A stretch of DNA of 64,000 nucleotides from Neoceratodus forsteri (Eukaryota > Chordata > Ceratodontiformes > Ceratodontidae), in the NCBI GenBank assembly GCA_016271365.2, contig JADMNL010000022.1, positions 219,332,501-219,396,500 on the forward strand. Reading direction: 5' to 3'. This document shows, one piece after another, positions 19,961-30,397 of the stretch. Made by a program: the position numbers and the translations under genes. A model generated the notes under the pieces. The model was not told the origin of the DNA and searched no databases. It saw only the letters and a list, made by a program, of their open reading frames with translations. The stretch's first letter is position 1. Each line of letters begins with the position of its first letter.

Positions 19961-20967
19961 CTGGCAGAGTCTACTCCACCTGGATCAGCTCCTGCCTTAC
20001 CTTGGAGATGGAGGCACCAGTGTCCCTCAATCTCTGTGTTATTGTGCCATTGACTAGAATAGGGTGCATATGCTTGGTGGAGTTTGGTGGCACTACAGTG
20101 TGTGCACAGTTTACCAACTGCAGAGTACTGTCTTGGTCACCACCTCCCCCAGGCTTTTGCTCTTTACTCCTACTTTTAGGGCAGTCGTAGGATAAATGCC
20201 CCACTTTCTGGCAAATCCAGCTTGCCTTTGCCCCCAGCTCCTTGTTTCCCTTTGAACCAATGGGTTCTGTTTTGGGCTTGGGTGCAGGCTGGCTTCCTTT
20301 AGGCTGCCCTCCCTGGGTCTCCTTAAAACCAGGTGCTGCCCCACCCCCCATAGTTCTTGCATTGCAAATGTGGCCTGCTGGCCACATACTGTACAAATCA
20401 GCACTTTCTGCTGACTCCTTTGTGGAGTTACATGCCCGGTCCAGCAGCCATATACGCAGGTCATCGGGTACAATTTTAAGAAACTGTTCCCTTACAATTA
20501 AATCTTTGACCTGCTCTACAGTCCTTGACTTAGTACATCCACTCAGTGGTCTAAATGAGCACACATCTGAACATGCACTACTACATAGCTGTCTCCTGGG
20601 CCTTTTCTTAACTCTCTAAGTTTCCATCTTTAAGCCTCAGGAGTCAATTAAAAATGTTTTAATAACATTTTTTTAACTTTATCATAGTACATACAATCAT
20701 TGTCATCCACTTGAGCAAATGCATGCAAGGCACGACCAGTAAGTAATGGGGTCAGCTGGTTCATCCACAACACCTTATCTAATTTAAATTTCCCACAGAC
20801 CCTTTCAAATGATTTTAGAAACAATCCAGATCATCTCCCTCTTGGTATTGTGGAAACATTTTTGAATTAATCGGGGCTTCGTGGCTTGAACCACCTTTGC
20901 CATTACGTACGGTTTGTTGCACTGTTTGCTGGCACAGTTTCTCCAATTCAGTCTCATGCTGTCATTC
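19950..20967 (-). pseudogene. gag: Gypsy-1 gag (SCAN-like capsid, zinc knuckles) and protease
   Basis: On the minus strand from 20967, a coiled-coil tail (ETELEKLCQQTVQQTV) leads to MFPQYQEGDDLDCF, a typical SCAN/Gypsy capsid start. Next comes a SCAN-like helix set with VKDLIVREQFLKIVPDDLR (about 20510-20455). Two degraded zinc-knuckle segments follow (CTVCGQQ at about 20400; CQKVGHLSYDC at about 20215-20185). The protease has RDTGASIS at about 20022, with the catalytic Asp. Stops (TGA near 20960, TAA near 20820) and frameshifts near 20400 and 20160 break the frame. The capsid assembles particles and the protease matures Gag-Pol. Confidence 0.8.
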
Positions 20968-21179
20968 AAACAACATGAAGTCTTGCTATATTATGACTAT
21001 TGCAGTTTGCCCCAGCCTTAGAACTGCTCCGGAGGTGAAAGAGTTAACTTCCATGCAGAGCATGGAACTTAGAGCGCGAGCTCGGTTCAGAAGCTCTGTT
21101 TGGCTGGTTTCAAACCGAAACCGTCAGATTCTTTACTCTGCCTCACTGAACAGTCGCTCCGGAGATTCCTCCTGTTGCT

Positions 21180-21490
21180 CGGTTCATTTCTTCGGTTTAA
21201 AGCGCTATTTCGGTTTAATTTAACCGCGATTTCATTATTTTAACCGCAAAACCGTTCGGTTCAGGCTCTGTCTATGGTAATCGTAAGTAATAGATAGGGT
21301 TTTTTTCTGCGTGGAACTTGTAAAAGTATTATCGGTTCGGTTGAACCGATCGAGTTGTATTTAAATATAAGTTTAAAGCCTTTTAAGGCTTTTTAGAGTG
21401 CGGTTCCCGGTTCTTATCGGTTCTAAAAAAAATGGATTTCATTACGGTTTTTTCCAGGACCCGAGACACGGTTTGGAACCGATAACGGTG
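21180..21490 (+). promoter_or_regulatory. DIRS-3 leader: CGGTT/AACCG cluster with hairpin
   Basis: By eye about sixteen CGGTT or AACCG pentamers occur in roughly 310 bases of untranslated leader; chance would give less than one. The hairpin ATCGGTTC-GGTT-GAACCGAT is at 21331-21350. The related leaders of DIRS-1, -2, -5 and -7 show the same enrichment, although CpG decays fast in vertebrates. A binding-site array or RNA structure is inferred. Confidence 0.45.
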
Positions 21491-21542
21491 TCTTGCCTGG
21501 CACTGCCATCAAAAGGGCAAGTTGGTTGGTTAGGCTGGCATC

Positions 21543-23129
21543 ATGTCTGAGAAACCCAAAAGAAAAACCGGGCCCACTGGGTTTCAACACTGTAGTGTCT
21601 GTGGGGAAGCCTTTGCCAAGGCTGACCCACACACTACATGTGTCTATTGTCTGGGGTTTGACCACCTCAATTCAGACTGCCAAATTTGTAAAAATTTCCC
21701 TGCAGCCACCCTGGACAAGAGAGTGGGCAGGCTCAGGGAACGAGAGGCCAAAATGTCTGCTGACCCGGATGGCCAGCCCAGTTTGGTGCCAACCGAACCG
21801 GAGGGAGTGCCCTCTGACCAGGGCGAGACTTCCTCGGGCAAACGAAAAGCTGGCTCTGAGGAGCCAGTTCCAGCAAAGAAATCTAAAAAATCAGCAGGTT
21901 TGGAGTCCAAAATTCCTTCTCCAACTGCTGCTGAGATAGCCAGAGCAATACAGATTGTCCAGTCCCTGTCCCCGGTTCCCTCCGAACCGCCACTGTCTGG
22001 CAAAAGGTCGGTTCCAGTGGTTCAGGATTATGATATAGAAGAGTTCTATGAACCAGAGGAGGGGGATGAGGATTATGATCAGTGTGAATGTGATTTTGAA
22101 AGTCTGGATGTGCCCATTGAACCGGACATCTCCCAGACAGACCTTCAGGTGAGTCTCCCCCTAGGCTTTCTGAGTCCCCTTCTCATTTTTTGTTTTATAA
22201 AAAAGTTGCTGAGACCCTCCAGCTTCCCTTAGAGGAGGCGTTGGATGAGCAAGAGGAGCCTGACTATGTGGAGATGATGGATATCCCAGAGTCCAGGAGG
22301 TTGTCCATCCCTTTACATAAATCCTTTAGAAAACAAACAGTAAAAATTTTAAAAGCTCCTAATTCTGTGCCTCCTGTGGATAAAAAGATGGACAGGAGGT
22401 ACACTTTGTCAGGCCCTGATACAGATTTTCTTTCACAGCAATGCAGTCATGTTGGGGTAGTTCAGGCTGCAGCCTGTGATAAAGCTAATATTCCCTTGGC
22501 TTCACATCCTCCTGACAAGGATTCCAGGAAGATTGATGCCATGGCCAAAAAACAATACATGGCAGCATCCTTGGGACTCAGACAAGCTAACTATATGGCT
22601 TATGTTGCAAGATACCAGAAATCTAGGTGGGATAATGTCATGGCCTTAGCCAAACAGGTCCCTGGCCAGCTATACAAAGGGGCAGACAGGTGGCTCTTGA
22701 TGGTATTGAGGCATCTAAGGTGCAATTCCATGCTGCAGTGGATTCTAATGATGTATCCTCTAGAGTCATGGCTACATTTGTGGCTTTTCGCAGATTGGCC
22801 TGGCTCAGGTGTACTACTTTGTCACAGGATACCCAGTCTGAGGCTATGGATTTTCCTGTGGTGGGAAATTCTCTTTTGGGAGCAGACAGAGAATTATATG
22901 AAGAAAATGGATGAATATAGAACCACTTACAGGAGTGCACAAGCCAAGGAATGGCAGTCACTCCTCAGAGCCTTCCCCAGGATGGAGATCTTTTCACAGG
23001 CCTTTTTTGCAGACTCAGGCCCCTCCTCTTCAGCCTATGTACAGAGGGGTTCTTCAGAGGGAGAGGCAGACGGGTTCGAGCAGGCCTGCTCCCACCCTCA
23101 GCCTAAAGCCCTGCAAACAGGCACCCTGA
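21543..23129 (+). pseudogene. gag: DIRS-3 gag
   Basis: It is open from MSEKPKRKTGPTGFQHC through zinc pairs CSVC, CVYC and CQIC, the KSKKSAG basic segment and the acidic segment (EEGDEDYDQ) to about 22135. There a small deletion shifts the frame (SQTDLQVS in place of SPDRPSGVS). It continues in frame 22190-22680 (VAETLQLPLEEALDEQEEPDYVEMMDIPESRRL), with further shifts near 22670 and 22880. It ends KPCKQAP with TGA 23127-23129. Confidence 0.85.
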
Positions 23130-25016
23130 TGGGATGCCCAGGGTTGGCTTTCCACTACCTGTAGGGGCAGGTTGACTCACTCTCGTCCAGGACTGGCAGT
23201 CTTTAACTTCAGACAGGTGGGTCCTGGAAGTAGTGAGCCAGGGTCTGGCTCCCAGCTTCAAGAAATTTCCAAAGATGAGAGCCAGATCTTTTTCACTCAC
23301 AAACCCTTTAGAGACTCTTGCTTTGGAAACAGAAGTCTCAACCCTCCTGGCTCTCAGAGCTGTAGAAAGGTTCTCTCCTTCACCAGGGCAAAGGTCTGTA
23401 CTCCAGGTACTTCATTACCCCAAAAAAGACAGGAGAGTGGCGGCCTATCCTGGATCTAAGATATCTAAACAAGCACCTTTTAAAGCCAAAGTTCAAAATG
23501 GTGACACTGGGAATGATTTTACCCTCCCTAAGGCCAGGGGACTGGCTAGCCTCTCTGGACCTCAAAGATGCCTACTTCCATGTTCTTATTAGAAGCTCCC
23601 ATCGAAAGTACCTGAGATTTGAACTGCCCTCAGGCCATTATCAGTTCAGAGCAATGCCCTTCGGCCTTACTTCTGCCCCAAGGTTGTTCACAAAGTGTCT
23701 GGCAGTAGCAGTCGCTCACCTAAGAAGGCAAAGATTGCCATTTTCCCTACCTGGACGACTGGCTCATTGTGGGTCAGTCTCCAGACCAGGTCAAATCACA
23801 CCTGCTAGTTACCCAGCAGCTGCTTACCTCTCTGGGGTTTCTTCTCAATCTTCCAAAGTCAGTTTTGGAACCTGTCCAGGTACTCACCTTTATAGGCGCA
23901 GAACTGGATACAAAGCAGGCCAGAGCCTTCCTTCCTCTCTTGAAAGGGTAAGACCTTAGTGGCCCTGGCCGCCTCCTTCACTCTGCAGGTTTCCCGACCA
24001 GCAAGACATTTCCTGCAGCTCCTAGGGCACATGGCTGCCTCCACAGCCGTGGTGCAAGGAGCAAGATTTCAGATGAGGGACATTCAGTTCCATTTGAGAG
24101 CTTTCTGGTCTCAAAGAAGAGATCCCTATCCAAATTAATCCCAGTGACTCGAACCCTGATCCAGGCCCTTCAGTGGTGGCAGGATCAGAGCAATCTGAGA
24201 CAGGGGTGCCTTTCATCCCTCTGTCCCATTCCTTGACCCTTACTACAGATGCATCCTCTTGGGATGGGGAGCTCACATGGGCGACTCTCCACCCAGGGAT
24301 TATGGTCCCTCAGGAATCTCTGCTCCACATCAATCTGTTGGAACTCAGAGCTGTTTTTCTAGCACTTCAGGTTTTCTCTGCATCTGTTCAGAACAAGGTG
24401 GTACAGGTCAGAACAGACAACACCACTACAATGTGGTACATCAAACAAGGGGCACTCGGTCTTGGCCTTGTGCACCGAGGCAATGAAGTTGTGGTCTCTG
24501 GCTTACTCCCTGAACACTTCCCTCATAGCAGTTCACCTCCCAGGCAAGGACAATGTCTTGGCAGATGCCCTCAGCAGGATTTCCCAGGGCCATCACGAAT
24601 GGTCACTGGATCCCCTAGTACTGGGGATAGTGTTTGCCAGATGGGGCACTCCTCAGATAGATTTTTTTGCAGCCCCAGACAATTATCAACTTCCACTGTT
24701 TTTTTGCAGGCCCCCAGTGTTGGGCTCAGTTCCCCTGGATGCCTTTCTCCTCGATTGGGAAGGGAAGTTTCTTTATGCCTTCCCCTTCCCTCTCCTGTTT
24801 AAAGTACTAGTCAAAATCAGGTCTCAGTCCTGCAAAATGATCCTGATTGCTCCAGACTGGGCCAGGCAGCCCTGGTACCCACTCCTTCTGTCCTTAGCAG
24901 TCCATCTTCCCCTGTGTCTCCCCAGGAACCACAATCTGTTAACCTGTGCTCAGGGGAGAGTTTGGTATCCGAATCTCAAATCCCTCAACCTCAAGGCTTG
25001 GCTCTTGAGCAGTTAG
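23130..25016 (+). pseudogene. pol: DIRS-3 pol
   Basis: The same domain order as DIRS-2 is spread over several frames. Reverse transcriptase: GDWLASLDLKDAYFHVLIR, RAMPFGLTSAPRLF; a one-base loss near 23745 removes the open YLDD block. RNase H: LTTDASS and LLELRAVFLALQVFSASV, with RTDNTTTMWYI. The methyltransferase-like tail is at 24640-25016 (TPQIDFFAAPDNYQL, VLIKIRSQ-like, LIAPDWARQPWYPLLL), ending LNLKAWLLSS. At least five frameshifts are present, so it is inactive. Confidence 0.85.
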
Positions 25017-26032
25017 AGTTTGCTGATTTGCAACTTTCTCAAAGTGTTCTCGAAATCCTGAAGGCTGCTAGGAAGCCTTCCACCATGGCTACCTATAACT
25101 CCAAGTGGAAAAGGTTTTCCATATGGTTTTCTGGGAAGCATGTTTCCCCAGAATCTGCTGATCTACCTACTGTATTGGACTACATGGTCCATCTTGATTC
25201 TTTGGGACTGAGACCAGCCACCCTGAAAGTGCACTTGGCTGCTGTCTCTGCCTTCATTTCAGCAGGGAAGCCCTCTTCTCTCTCTGCTCATCCTGTATTT
25301 TCCAAGTTTTTAAAGGATTGCTTCACACAATCCCCATTCAGGGACCCTGCCTGGCTTGGGATCTTAATGTATGCATTGCTCAGCTAATGCAACCCCTTTG
25401 AGCCTCTGTCTTGGCAGAACCCTAAGTATTTGACTTGGAAAACTGTATTTCTGGTAGCCATCACTTCTGCTGATATAAAGTGAGTTACAGGCTTTATCAG
25501 TAGAAACTGACTTTATTTCCTTTCAGGATAAAGTGGTCCTCAGGACTAACAGGAAGTTTTTGCCTAAGGTGGTTTCAGATTTCCACCTTAACCAGTCTAT
25601 TTCACTTCCAGTGTTCTTCACTGACCATTCCTCCTCTGGTGAGAGGAGGCTGCACAACTTAGATGTTAAGAGGGCCCTAAGTTACTACATAGAGCGTACC
25701 AAGGGTCATAGGTTTGACTCCTCAACTGTTTCTCACTTATGGTGAGGTTGGGAAAGGAGACTGCCACTAAAAGATCCATTGTCAGGTGGATGTCTTGTAT
25801 ACAATTTTGCTATCAAAAGCTGGGTAAAGGTTCCCCTCAGGCCTGAGGGCTCACTCTACCAGAGGTACAGCTGCATCTCTAGCTGCTGCTAGAGACATCC
25901 CTATCTTGGAGATATGTCAGGCAGCTACTTGGAAGACAGTCACACTTTCACCAAGCATTACTCCTGGATATTCAGGCCAGGAGGGATGCTCGGTTTAGCA
26001 CAGCCGTGCTTCAGAGCCTATTCCCTATGTAG
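24914..26032 (+). pseudogene. DIRS-3 tyrosine recombinase
   Basis: The open start (24914-25387) covers QGLALEQLEFADLQLSQSVLEILKAARKPSTMATYNSKWKRF and the core-binding domain. The rest is fragmented: small losses near 25315-25345 and 25485, where the first catalytic Arg block is damaged (ITSADIK). VLRTNRKFLPKVVSDF is intact. The HSTRGTAASLAAARDIP box is kept. The terminal Tyr region is shifted. The stop TAG is at 26030-26032. Confidence 0.82.
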
Positions 26033-26076
26033 GTTCTGTCCCTCCTCCATGGAGGTACTGCTGTGTATTCTGCAAT

Positions 26077-26170
26077 AGTCATAATATAGCAAGACTTCAT
26101 GTTGTTTGAAGAAAAAATTACTCACCTTAGTAATGTTGTTTCTTCTAATGGAGTCTTGCTATATTATGAC
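26077..26170 (+). repeat. DIRS-3 internal complementary region
   Basis: It complements both termini: TCATAATATAGCAAGACTTC next to CATGTTGTTTG mirrors the left end, and AAGAAAAAATTACTCACC through AATGGAGTCTTGC mirrors the right end. It carries the subfamily-B ATATTATGAC sequence. Confidence 0.88.
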
Positions 26171-26619
26171 CTCCCCCCCAGCCTGCCCCTCTCAGAACTC
26201 CTACTTTGGGGTATGGGGTGGGTAGTCCTCTGTTGGCATTTATTGATGCCCTCTTTCATGTTTGGTTGTTGTGTTCATTTAGTTATTTTATCTTAATTTT
26301 TCTGGTCCATTGACTTGAGTCTTTGTGTTGGGACCAGTAAAAATGTGTTAATATATTAGTAGCCAGTTGGCTAGTGTAGGTTACAGCTTCCACACAGAAC
26401 CTTAGTGAGTTTTTGCTCATAAAGATCTGACGGTTTCGGTTTGAAACCAGCCAAACAGAGCTTCTGAACCGAGCTCGCGCTCTAAGCTCCATGCTCTGCA
26501 TGGAAGTTAACTCTTTCACCTCCAGAGCAGTTCTAAGGCTGGGGCAAACTGCAATAGTCATAATATAGCAAGACTCCATTAGAAGAAACAACATTACTAA
26601 GGTGAGTAATTTTTTCTTC

Positions 26620-27022
26620 TTTCTCACACTCTGCTCGCATTAGGATCTCTTGCTGGTGAATCCTCTCCTTTTCCTCTGCCTCCAGCCTTGCCCTCTCCAG
26701 TCCTCCAGCATCTGGATTTCATGCTGTCGGGCTCTCTCTCTGTCCTCAGCCTCCAGCCTTGCTCTGTCCCTTTCAGCCTCCCTCAGAGCAAGCTCTGCCT
26801 TCAGGATCTCCAGCCGAGGCTGAGTGGGCTGCACAGCTTCCCCAACTTGTGCCACAAGGTGCCCCCTACTTGCTCAGCCACTGTGACCTCAGTCTCACTA
26901 CCTGAGTCACTTTCCTCTGTGACTGCCTGCTGATCAGGTATTATGCCCTCATAGGCAATCCCCCTTTCTGCGCACAGCTCACGAAGCTGCTGTACATGAA
27001 ATTTTATATAGCTTGAGCTCAT
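26620..27022 (-). pseudogene. gag: Gypsy-1 gag, N-terminal part
   Basis: The start ATG is at 27022 (MSSSYIKFHVQQLRELCAERG), a SAP-like opening common in SCAN/Gypsy Gag. An acidic patch (TEESDSGSETEV) follows. A long charged coiled coil (LALREAERDRARLEAEDRER, IQMLE) continues to HQQEILMRAECEK, where DIRS-3 interrupts it. A frameshift lies near 26840 between the two open parts. The coiled coil resumes at 20967 in frame if one TTC is kept. Confidence 0.8.
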
Positions 27023-28136
27023 CTTCTGTAGCTATGTTGCACTTAACTGTCTAGAAATAAATAAAACGGTAGTAAAAAAAAATGCAGCCTTTTGAAATGT
27101 TTTGTGACTGTTAAAATGTATATTTCTGCTAGCACTTCAGCACCAGTGTGCTTTCTCTCTTTCTCTGAGTTTCTGCTTCACAGGAAAGCACACTGTTCAC
27201 TGCTCTAAACTGGCCTGGTACCAATTGCCATAAGGATCCCATTACTACCACCAGTTGTGATGCAGATCCTTCACCAGGGACTTCAGTTCACTGCCACCAC
27301 CTGGGTTTTTTTTCCAACAGGGCCCAAGAAGCTTGTTTCTGACTTCCTCCTTTGCACAAGGTCAGGAAGGTCAACACAATAACTGCGGGTAGAGTGCTCT
27401 CTCGGAGACGAACTGCAACAGAGTCCAGCAGAAATAGAATTACCATTTTAAATAACACACAAGCAGTCACTGATTCTGTAAAAATAGACTGTTTACTAGA
27501 ATACTACAGGTGTTTATAACAGGATGTATTTACAGCAACCAAAAGGGCTGCACATTTGCTAAGAAGCAGAAAATAAAATCAAATTGAACAGGTAGGTATT
27601 GTACAGCAGAAGTCTAAGCTATTCTCCCCTACAAATCCTTCATCTGCCCTAGCTAAAGAAGCATTTTTCCATCACTGTGCTATCTTACCTCAGCTAGTCT
27701 TTGTAATGACAGGGGCTCTGGTCTTTAGGTGTCAGTCCAAGAGCGTGAGCTGGATATAAGCCCCTCAATATATTGCCTTGCTCCAAGTGGGGAGGGTCCT
27801 ACTCACTCTGAGTGACAGGCCCATGTTGCCCAGCCCTCTTTGAGAGTGTATGTGTGTCCCCCCCCACCCTTCAGCACCTCCTTGCTACCTTAATGGTGTC
27901 CACCTGGTTCCTTTTGTTCAACATGGGAATGTCTCCCGGAAGCATACCCCACTGAGTTTATGGGTTTATTGCTTTACTGCCTCCTGCATGGCTTTTCCTG
28001 TTAACTTTCTCATGAGAACCATCAGACTAGTACTGTAACTTTCCCATATATACTTGCTCATGTGCTCTGGCAACCATCTTGATTGAAAAAGATGCATATT
28101 CAAAAATAATAACTTAATCAAAAGAATACATGGTTC
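27023..28136 (-). repeat. Gypsy-1 leader and possible LTR
   Basis: Upstream of the gag start on the minus strand is about 230 bases of leader. A candidate LTR 3' edge (CATCACA) lies at about 27257, followed two bases later by TGGTGGTAGTAATGGGATCC as a possible primer site, whose tRNA I cannot assign. A minus-strand AATAAA lies at 27963-27968. The LTR's outer edge and a second LTR are not visible, so the extent is tentative. No gene is seen here. Confidence 0.35.
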
Positions 28137-28604
28137 ACACACCAGGAAATCTTACTGTATTCTGACTTATGCAGTATGGTCTCACCATAGGATTGCCCTG
28201 GAGCCGAAATGGTTAATAGAACCTATGTAAATTATGGAATGCTAGGCTTGAGCTTGGTTTTCAAATCACTGTCCCTGGTAAACAACTCTAAACCGTCAGA
28301 TTCTTTACTCCACTTGCCTCAGTAAGACGTCTCTGGAGAGCTCTCCTTCATTGCTTGAAAAAACTTTATTTTCTCGGTTATTTTACTAGTAAAATTATTT
28401 TATTTGGTATTATTTTCACTGTCCTTGGTTTTCAGGTAGTATTTGTTTAGATTTTTAGTGTTTAGGGTAAGTAGCCATTTTTTTCTTCCTGGTTCCTTAA
28501 CCGGGAGAAAACCGACACATCCCTCTGTTAATTTTGCCATTTATTTGTAATTTTAGTTAAAATTCTGTTCCAACTTGGTATAGTCAGTAGATAGTTGAAA
28601 TTTT

Positions 28605-28694
28605 ACCGGGGTAACTCCTGGTTCAGTGGGTCAGTTTCAACCGGGGTAACTCCTGGTCTTGTTATTATTTAAAAACCATGGGTAACTCCTGGTT
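28605..28694 (+). repeat. Three copies of a 14-base leader motif in DIRS-4
   Basis: GGGTAACTCCTGGT occurs at about 28609, 28644 and 28680, roughly every 36 bases, in the untranslated leader about 85-170 bases before gag. The other DIRS subfamilies lack it. Function unknown. Confidence 0.7.
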
Positions 28695-28776
28695 TCCTGT
28701 GTTTAGGTTTAACAACTGAAAAAATAAAAAAAAAGAGAGAGAATAATTCTTTCTTTTTCCTTCTGGTATCCGGGTT

Positions 28777-30397
28777 ATGTCACAGAAACCAAAAAAGAGA
28801 ACGGAGCCCACTGGTTTCCAGCACTGTACTGAGTGCAGGGAACTGTTTTGCTAAAGCAGATCCTCATTTGGTGTGCTTATTCTGTCTGGGGTCTGACCAC
28901 TTGCATAGAGATTGTGAAATCTGCTCTAATTTTCCTCAGTCTACTCGATAGGAGATTGAAAAGACTGAAGGAAAAAATGGCTGAAAAGGCTGCTAACACA
29001 GCCGCTGAGTAACCAGATGAACTGGAGGGGCTGCCCAGTGACTGGGGTGATAGCTCTGCGAAAAAACATACCGCTAAAAAGGCTGCTGAACCGGCCATCG
29101 CGGTAAAAAAAGAAAAGGAAGGAAATGCACCAGGAACCGCAACAGAAGCAAACCGCGGTTCCTTCCACTGAAGAGATCGCTAACGCGATCAGAATAATTC
29201 AGTCTGTACAGTCCCCGATTCCTGTTGGGAAGCAACCAGTTATCCAAACTCCCGGTTCACATTCAACTCACGGTTTAACCGACCAAGGTGGGGATCTCCT
29301 CAGGGATGATGATTTTGGGTTGGAGCCTGATGATGAAGATGAGGATTATGGGGAACCTGTTGATCCTGGCATTTCCCCTGATCCTCATAGACCAGAATCC
29401 CCTGATAAGGGAACTGAGGATTTTACCTCATATTTTGCTTTCATGAAGTAAGTGGCTCAGTCCCTTGACCTCCCATCTCAGGAAGATATAGAGGATAAGG
29501 AGGAAGAGGACTATAAAGAAATGATGGATGTCCCACCATCAAAGAGGTTGCTCCTCCCTTTTCACAAATCCTTAAGAAAGCAGACCATGAGGGTGCTGCA
29601 AAATCCTACTTCTTTTCCACCCACAGACAGGAAGGCTGACAGGCAGTATTGGGTAGCCAAGACGGGGGCTGATTTTCTTTTTGGGCATCCCAGTCATGAA
29701 GGAGTGGTACAGGCTGCAGCTTGTGACAAAGCTGGCCTCCCAGAAAAAGATTCTAGGAGGGTGGATTCCATCAAAAAAAATTGATTTAGGATCTTCCCTG
29801 GCTATAAGACAAGCTACTTATATGGCCTATATAGCCAGGTACCAAAAGAACATGTGGTCCACAGTCCCGGAGATTGCCAAGGCAGCCCCTCCTCCCATGG
29901 GTGCTGACCTGGAGGAAGCTGCAAAAAGGGGCATTGAAGCCTCTAAAACGCAGTTCAGGATGGCAATGGATGTTAATGACACTGCATCCAGACAAATGGC
30001 ATGTTTTGTATCCTTAAGGAGGTTTACCTGGCTCAGGACTACAAACCTGACTCCAGATGCTCAGAACAAGGCAATGGATTTCCTTTGTGAACCGGTGTCT
30101 CAGTTTGGGAAACAAACGGAGAGATACATGAAAAAAATGGACGAACACAAGGCTGCCTCCAAAAGTGCAGCAGCTAAGGAGAGGGCTTCCAACACTCAAA
30201 AGCACCATGCAAGGGGTGGCAGAGGTAGAACTTACAGGCCTTTCTTCCAGCCTCAAGTTTTTCCCCAGTAGCAGTCCAGGGGATACTTCAGGGGTAGGGG
30301 TAGGAGGGGTAATGGCCGCACTAGCCCCTCTGTTCAGCCTGTAGCTCATCCAGCAGACTCCCTGAGGGACTGCTCGGTCGCCTCCCAATCCCAATAG
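28777..30397 (+). pseudogene. gag: DIRS-4 gag
   Basis: It starts MSQKPKKRTEPTGFQHC, recognisably the same family as the other copies but diverged. A frameshift near 28850 follows the first zinc pair. The middle part is open 29125-29451 and 29452-29784 (VAQSLDLPS-like, DVPPSKRLLLPFHKSLRKQTMRVLQN). The C-terminal part (ATYMAYIARYQKNMWST, AMDVNDTASRQMA, KAMDFLCEPVSQF, KKMDEHKAASKSA) ends at TAG 30395-30397. Confidence 0.82.

Larger units (their letters stand above)
20968..26619 (+). mobile_element. DIRS-3: full-length DIRS retrotransposon (subfamily B)
   Basis: It starts AAACAACATGAAGTC after host TTC (20965-20967) and ends TTTTTTCTTC at 26619. Subfamily B termini carry ATATTATGAC instead of GTATTCTGAC. 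Order: left repeat, leader (hairpin 21331-21350, dense CGGTT motifs), gag 21543-23129, pol 23130-25016, recombinase to 26032, internal complementary region 26077-26170, spacer, right repeat (about 26385-26580). It is inserted in Gypsy-1 gag. Confidence 0.92.
13093..28136 (-). mobile_element. Gypsy-1: Ty3/Gypsy element with SCAN-like Gag, split by DIRS-2 and DIRS-3
   Basis: Minus-strand segments, in element order: leader and possible LTR (28136-27023), Gag N terminus (27022-26620), DIRS-3 insertion, Gag middle to protease and linker (20967-19451), DIRS-2 insertion, integrase (13829-13093). Protease is followed by integrase with room for only a short linker. The order protease-integrase with a SCAN-like Gag is that of Gmr1-like elements, where reverse transcriptase comes last. 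That part would lie left of 13093 and is missing. The interval also spans the two unrelated DIRS copies. Confidence 0.75.
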
